Source: Zymogenus sp964542895
GTDB taxonomy: Bacteria > Desulfobacterota > Zymogenia > Zymogenales > Zymogenaceae
Direction of reading: 5' to 3'
Assembly (NCBI GenBank): GCA_964542895.1
Contig: CAZIWT010000135.1
Coordinates: 1-9,739 of the forward strand
DNA: 9,739 nucleotides
Shown: positions 6,217-9,739 of the stretch, piece by piece
Numbering within the stretch: the stretch's first letter is position 1
Layout of the letters: every line of letters begins with the position of its first letter
Translations under genes and position numbers: made by a program
The notes under the pieces: model-generated
What the model saw: the letters and a program-made list of their open reading frames with translations, nothing else
Database searches by the model: none
Told to the model about the DNA's origin: nothing

Positions 6217-7191
6217 ATGGCGAGATACACGCTCAAAAGGCTGATCATGATGATCCCGATACTGTTCGGGATTACGATCATCTCCTTTGCGGTGATCCAC
6301 CTGGCGCCGGGGGAGCCCACCGATCTCGCCACGAGCCTGAATCCGGACGTAACCCCGGAGGCGAAGGAGAAGATGCGAAAGCTATACGGGCTGGACAAGC
6401 CGGTTCACGTTCAATACTTCAACTGGATAAAGAGGATTGTGGTGTTGGATTTCGGAAACTCTTTCGCCCCGGACAGGAGGCCGGTCATAAACAAGATCAA
6501 GGAGACGATCCCAATTACTATATCGATCAATATCCTCTCGATTCTCCTTATCATGGCCGTGGCGATCCCCATCGGGATCTACTCGGCGACCCACCAGAAC
6601 AGCTTTTTCGATAAGGCGGCGACCGTCTTCGTATTTGTCGGCTTTGCCGTTCCCACCTTCTGGCTGGCGTTGCTTATGATGCGGTGGTTCGGGATTCAGC
6701 TCGCGTGGCTTCCGATCTCCGGTGTGAAGTCGGTTATGTACGATTATCTGTCGCCCGTGGGCAAGGCGTGGGACGTTACCAAGCACCTCTTGATGCCGGT
6801 TGTGCTCTCCGCCTTCGGCGGCCTTGCGGGGCTTTCGCGCTACATGAGAAGCAACATGCTCGAGGTAATCCGCCAGGACTACATCACGACCGCCCGGGCC
6901 AAGGGGCTGCCGGAGAGGGTGGTTATCTACAAGCACGCCATGAGAAACGCCCTGATGCCGGTAATAACGGTCCTCGGGCTTTCCGTCCCCGGGCTTATAG
7001 GTGGGAGCGTCATCTTCGAGAGCATCTTTTCCATATACGGCATGGGAAGGCTTTTCTATGCCAGCGTCCTCTCCCGGGATTACCCGGTGGTGATGGGGAT
7101 TCTGGTCATCGGCGCCGTACTGACATTAATCGGAAACCTGCTGGCGGACGTATCTTACGCCTTAACCGATCCGAGGATAAGAAAGGGATAG
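6217..7191 (+). CDS. ABC transporter permease, DppB/OppB type
   Basis: An inner-membrane subunit of a peptide/nickel-type importer. The 324 residues are the usual DppB length. Residues 1-30 form the first membrane helix. The periplasmic stretch contains LAPGEPTD and LYGLDKPVHVQYFNW (57-70). Further helices lie at about 99-123, 134-156, 190-207, 247-270 and 290-315. The cytoplasmic EAA coupling loop is at 216-236 (EVIRQDYITTARAKGL), followed by MRNALMPVITVLG; this loop contacts the ATPase. The C-terminal DVSYALTDPRIR is typical of the family. An AGAGG-type ribosome site lies directly before the ATG. DppB normally pairs with a DppC permease and DppD/F ATPases, and none of these follows here. 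The protein itself looks complete, so the partners may be encoded elsewhere. Confidence 0.94.
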   Translation: MARYTLKRLIMMIPILFGITIISFAVIHLAPGEPTDLATSLNPDVTPEAKEKMRKLYGLDKPVHVQYFNWIKRIVVLDFGNSFAPDRRPVINKIKETIPITISINILSILLIMAVAIPIGIYSATHQNSFFDKAATVFVFVGFAVPTFWLALLMMRWFGIQLAWLPISGVKSVMYDYLSPVGKAWDVTKHLLMPVVLSAFGGLAGLSRYMRSNMLEVIRQDYITTARAKGLPERVVIYKHAMRNALMPVITVLGLSVPGLIGGSVIFESIFSIYGMGRLFYASVLSRDYPVVMGILVIGAVLTLIGNLLADVSYALTDPRIRKG

Positions 7192-7195
7192 GACG

Positions 7196-7930
7196 ATGGT
7201 GGAACAAAAAAAGCTGCTGGGGGAACTTTTGGTCGAAAACAATATCGTCACCGAAGACGATATTCAAAGGGCGTTGAGATACCAGAACCAGTATGGCTGT
7301 AAAATCGGGCAGGCGCTCGTCTCCCTGAATATCATCACGGAGAACAAGCTCCTGGCGGCCTTGAGATATCACTGCGGACTTCCCGTTGTGGACCTCGGCA
7401 ATATCGAGATACCGCCCCAGATAATAAGGCTTATCTCCGGCGAGATGGCCGAGAGATACACCGCTGTTCCGGTGAGGATCGAGGAGACGGGAAAGGGGAA
7501 GACCCTTTTGGTGGTTATGTCGAATCCATCCGATCTGAATGCGATTGAAGAGCTTCAGTTCATTGCAGGATACAAGATAAGCCCGGTGCTGGCGAAAGAA
7601 AGCGATCTGCAGGCCGCCCTGTTGAAGTATTATGATATAAAGACAAGGCCTATCGGCGCCATCAGCGTTTCTCTCGAAGATGACTCGGATGCCGGTGAGA
7701 TGACGATCATACAGGGGGGGGAAGAGATACGGATCGTGCTGAACAGTGAGGAGAAAAAGGAGTTGGAAAAATCCCAGGAGGATGGATCCGGTGAAGGCCA
7801 GCTGAAGATGAATTACGAGATGGTGTTGAAGGAGCTGAAGCTCTGGAAGGCGGTGGTCAAGCTCCTCATAAACAAGGGATTCATAACGATGCAGGAGCTG
7901 GAGGAGTCGTTGACCAAGAAGGACGAATGA
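7196..7930 (+). CDS. MshEN (GspE N-terminal) domain protein, no ATPase domain
   Basis: A 244-residue soluble protein. Residues 5-60 hold two tandem MshEN half-motifs (KLLGELLVENNIVTEDDIQRAL and CKIGQALVSLNIITENKLLAAL). LPVVDLGNIEIP and the second-half signature MSNPSDLNAIEELQFIAGYKI...ESDLQAALLKYY (108-146) follow. This is the N-terminal domain of type II secretion/pilus ATPases (GspE, PilB, MshE), which binds cyclic-di-GMP in some members. The leading Arg of the RLG motif is not conserved (LLG and KIG here), so nucleotide binding is uncertain. Residues 160-205 are acidic and probably disordered; 218-240 (LLINKGFITMQELEESL) resemble a third half-motif. There is no Walker A/B, so it is a stand-alone regulator or adaptor. 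It starts 4 bases after the permease stop, so translation is probably coupled. Confidence 0.88.
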   Translation: MVEQKKLLGELLVENNIVTEDDIQRALRYQNQYGCKIGQALVSLNIITENKLLAALRYHCGLPVVDLGNIEIPPQIIRLISGEMAERYTAVPVRIEETGKGKTLLVVMSNPSDLNAIEELQFIAGYKISPVLAKESDLQAALLKYYDIKTRPIGAISVSLEDDSDAGEMTIIQGGEEIRIVLNSEEKKELEKSQEDGSGEGQLKMNYEMVLKELKLWKAVVKLLINKGFITMQELEESLTKKDE

Positions 7931-7972
7931 ACTACTTTTCATATCTTAATATTATCCCCAATCCCGGGATGC

Positions 7973-8002
7973 CTCATACATAAAATGAGACTTTTTATTT
8001 TT
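7973..8002 (+). terminator. Weak intrinsic-terminator-like element after the MshEN gene
   Basis: CTCAT (7973-7977) pairs with ATGAG (7985-7989) around a 7-base loop, followed after two bases by TTTTTATTTTT. The T-run is good but the stem is only 5 bp and AT-rich. It is well placed to end the tal/transporter/MshEN transcript. Confidence 0.35.
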
Positions 8003-8159
8003 GCGACATTTCATATTATATTAGACTGTTTGACGTTCTAAATATTTTTGATATTCCGGCCCATTGTCACAAGCAAGATAACGTTCCCGTCCCGATATTC
8101 TTCGCCCTGTTTAAGGCGGGCGTGAAGGTTTCTTCTCAAAATTGGAAATATTTTACATC

Positions 8160-8185
8160 GAAGATAGAATCTTCACGGTGAAGAT
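8160..8185 (+). promoter_or_regulatory. Alternative overlapping hairpins before the barrel gene
   Basis: ATCTTC (8169-8174) can pair with GAAGAT on its left (8160-8165, 3-base loop) or with GAAGAT on its right (8180-8185, 5-base loop), so the two stems exclude each other. They lie 60-90 bases before the ATG. Both stems are short (6 bp) and no ligand-binding leader is recognisable. A switch is speculative, and a double operator half-site is an alternative. Confidence 0.3.
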
Positions 8186-8246
8186 AGCGGGGTCTTTAAA
8201 GCTTTTTTAATTCGATATACTTCAAAATATCTACAGGGAGTGCCCT

Positions 8247-9269
8247 ATGAAGACCGGCGTGGCCTACTTCGAGACCAGAAACCCGAAACACGTCCTTCAC
8301 GACCTGAAGGACATGGCAGACAAGAACTGCAGCTTCGTGGTTCACACCTACAGCGAGTACGACCTCAACTTCAACTCCATTGTGATGCAAGAGGTAGTAG
8401 GGCTCTCCAAGGATGTGGGGCTCGAGGTCTACATCAATCCCTGGGGCCTGGGGAGGGTCTTCGGCGGCCCGGAGCCATACTCCCACTACGTGGCTGAACA
8501 CCCGGACCAGTGCCAGCGGACGATAGACGGCCGCCACGCCCCGATCATCTGCATGAACAGCGCCCCCTTCAGGGATTACATGAAGTTCTGGATAGATTCC
8601 GCCGCCCAGACGGGGGCAGAGATAGTCTTCTGGGACGAGCCCCACTTCCATTTCACCCTCGATGCAATGACGGGGGAGGGAGAGGGGAAAACCTGGGCCT
8701 GCGCATGCGAGACGTGCAAAACGCTTTTCAAAGAGCGATTCAACAGGGAGATGCCGAACGTAATGGACGAGGAGGTAATTCGGTTTCGCGACGACACGAT
8801 AACGGAGATGCTAACGGAGCTTACCGACTACGTAAAGGAAAGGGGGATGAAAAACGCCGTCTGCGTCCTCCCGGAGGAGAATCCGATCACGGGGATATCC
8901 AACTGGGAGCTTCTTGCCAAGATCCCGAGCGTCGATATCTTCGGCACCGATCCCTACTGGATGATCTTCAACAAGCCCCTCGAAGAGTACGTCCGGGGGG
9001 CCACGCGGCGGGTCATGGATATCTGCGGGGAAACGGGGAAGGAGGCCCAGATGTGGGTGCAGGCCTTCATGATCTTCGAGGGGAGGGAAGAGGAGGTTCG
9101 GACGGCGGTTCGGATCATGGCGGAGGAGGGCTGTAAAAACATCGCGGCCTGGGCCTACAACGGCTTCGCCTTTATGAACCACAAGTGCCAGGATCACGAG
9201 AAGGTGTGGAGGATTCTGGGGGAGGCCTTCGGCGAGGTAAGGGGCAAAGGCGGTACGAGGAGTAAATAA
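8247..9269 (+). CDS. Uncharacterised (beta/alpha)8-barrel protein, glycoside-hydrolase-like
   Basis: A 340-residue cytosolic-looking protein (no signal peptide) starting at ATG with AGGGAG 7 bases upstream. Eight strand-like segments in barrel order can be seen: TGVAYFE (3-9), SFVVHTYS (29-36), LEVYINPWG (59-67), EIVFWDEPH (125-133), NAVCVLPEEN (203-212), VDIFGTDPYW (229-238), AQMWVQAF (267-274) and NIAAWAYNG (298-306). Polar residues at the strand ends are candidate active-site groups: Asp130/Glu131, Glu210/Glu211 and Asp235. WDEP at strand 4 recalls the NEP of clan GH-A enzymes, but strand 7 ends in VQAF without the usual nucleophile Glu. C152-x-C154-x2-C157 follows strand 4, in the style of the Cys-rich loop of several GH-like families. 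I know no named family for it; a sugar-active enzyme is inference. Confidence 0.8.
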   Translation: MKTGVAYFETRNPKHVLHDLKDMADKNCSFVVHTYSEYDLNFNSIVMQEVVGLSKDVGLEVYINPWGLGRVFGGPEPYSHYVAEHPDQCQRTIDGRHAPIICMNSAPFRDYMKFWIDSAAQTGAEIVFWDEPHFHFTLDAMTGEGEGKTWACACETCKTLFKERFNREMPNVMDEEVIRFRDDTITEMLTELTDYVKERGMKNAVCVLPEENPITGISNWELLAKIPSVDIFGTDPYWMIFNKPLEEYVRGATRRVMDICGETGKEAQMWVQAFMIFEGREEEVRTAVRIMAEEGCKNIAAWAYNGFAFMNHKCQDHEKVWRILGEAFGEVRGKGGTRSK

Positions 9270-9296
9270 AAACTCAACTATATTATTAAAAATTGG

Positions 9297-9739
9297 ATGA
9301 AAATACTATATATATCAGGAAGCCCGAGAAAGAATGGAAATACGGATTACTTGCTCAAGTTGTGCCAGTCTATAACCGGAGGTGATTTTATCAAGTTATC
9401 CGATTATCAGATTGAATACTGTTCTTATTGCAGCGCCTGTATTAAAAAAGGAGTTTGTACTATCGAGGACGATATGGATAAAATAGCCGAGAGATTACTC
9501 AAAAGTCAGGTTATTGTCCTTGGCAGCCCTGTTTTTTTCAATAACGTTTCAGGTCAGATGAAAGTATTTATGGACAGAACATGGCCCCTAAGAGGTAATT
9601 TAAAAAACAAGGTCGGTGGGGCCTTAGTGGTTGGGAGAAGGTATGGATTTGAAAGCGCTATAAATGCAATTAATTCCTTTTTTCTTAAACACGACATGAT
9701 AGTTGCTAACAGGGGAGTAACCGCTATTGCCTTTGACAT
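9297..9739 (+). CDS. Iron-sulfur flavoprotein / NADPH-dependent FMN reductase family, C-terminus off the window
   Basis: The frame is open from an ATG at 9297 to the right edge (147 codons, no stop). Residues 1-15 (MKILYISGSPRKNGN) give the first strand and FMN-phosphate loop of the flavodoxin-like fold. GSPVFFNNVSGQMKVFMDR (76-94) is the second flavin-binding block. The compact cysteine cluster C42-x2-C45-x2-C48-x5-C54 matches the spacing of the [4Fe-4S] motif of archaeal/bacterial iron-sulfur flavoproteins (Isf), which pass electrons between ferredoxin-like donors and acceptors. The gene is only 27 bases after the barrel gene, but its ribosome site is weak (TTGG). Its codons are clearly more AT-rich than its neighbours': one sampled 60-base line is about 37% GC against about 60% in the barrel gene. 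This suggests recent acquisition. Family membership is firm; partner and substrate are unknown. Confidence 0.88.
   Translation, partial: MKILYISGSPRKNGNTDYLLKLCQSITGGDFIKLSDYQIEYCSYCSACIKKGVCTIEDDMDKIAERLLKSQVIVLGSPVFFNNVSGQMKVFMDRTWPLRGNLKNKVGGALVVGRRYGFESAINAINSFFLKHDMIVANRGVTAIAFD

Larger units (their letters stand above)
7931..8246. other. AT-rich intergenic region, 316 bases
   Basis: I see no convincing gene here. It holds a perfect 10-base palindrome (ATCCCGGGAT, 7961-7970), a weak terminator-like element, and overlapping hairpins at 8160-8185. A poor promoter candidate is TTGACG (8030-8035) with TATTCC 16 bases on. A CGCCC/GGGCG pair lies at 8103-8122. The last 20 bases contain AGGGAG, the ribosome site of the barrel gene. 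Confidence 0.6.

Noticed and set aside
7106..7942. Minus-strand open frame (278 codons) opposite the MshEN gene
   Set aside because: It is antisense to a recognisable MshEN domain and the permease end, with low-complexity Leu/Gln/His content.
7961..7970. Perfect palindrome ATCCCGGGAT
   Set aside because: A single 10-base palindrome with no second copy nearby; it cannot be told from chance.
1..9739. CRISPR array, tRNA, rRNA, insertion sequence or phage genes
   Set aside because: No regularly spaced direct repeats, cloverleaf-like segments, transposase motifs or terminal inverted repeats were seen on either strand.

Overview
The window looks like a chromosomal segment from a Gram-negative-type bacterium. 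It carries a lipoprotein-anchored binding protein, an MshEN (GspE N-terminal) protein and a V4R protein, and most genes have a GC-rich third codon position. That mix recalls Desulfobacterota ('deltaproteobacteria') and related uncultured lineages, but the assignment is an inference and is weak. I see no rRNA, tRNA, CRISPR array, transposase or phage gene.

Left part (1-3573, all minus strand). A crotonase-family gene runs off the left edge (1-704). Upstream of it lies a small secreted HMA-like protein (918-1211), whose leader carries a hairpin and a perfect TATAAT box. Next comes a probable operon read from a good promoter at about 3623-3651: hypoxanthine phosphoribosyltransferase (3049-3573), then a zinc-ribbon protein with seven Gly/Gln repeats (2457-3032), then a V4R-domain protein starting at TTG (1501-2394).

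Middle part (3741-7930, plus strand). A strong promoter (3741-3770) diverges from the hpt promoter and drives a small transaldolase. Downstream in the same direction are a family-5 substrate-binding lipoprotein, a DppB/OppB-type permease and, 4 bases further on, an MshEN-domain protein (possibly c-di-GMP-binding or type II secretion/pilus-related). The expected second permease and the two ATPases are missing, and the MshEN gene sits where they would normally be.

Right part (7931-9739, plus strand). A 316-base AT-rich spacer has a weak terminator-like element and overlapping hairpins. It precedes an uncharacterised (beta/alpha)8-barrel protein resembling glycoside hydrolases (8247-9269). An AT-rich iron-sulfur flavoprotein of the NADPH-dependent FMN reductase superfamily follows and runs off the right edge (9297-9739).

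No single multi-gene novel system is obvious. The best candidates for undescribed biology are the zinc-ribbon repeat protein, the truncated peptide-transporter locus with its coupled MshEN gene, and the barrel protein.
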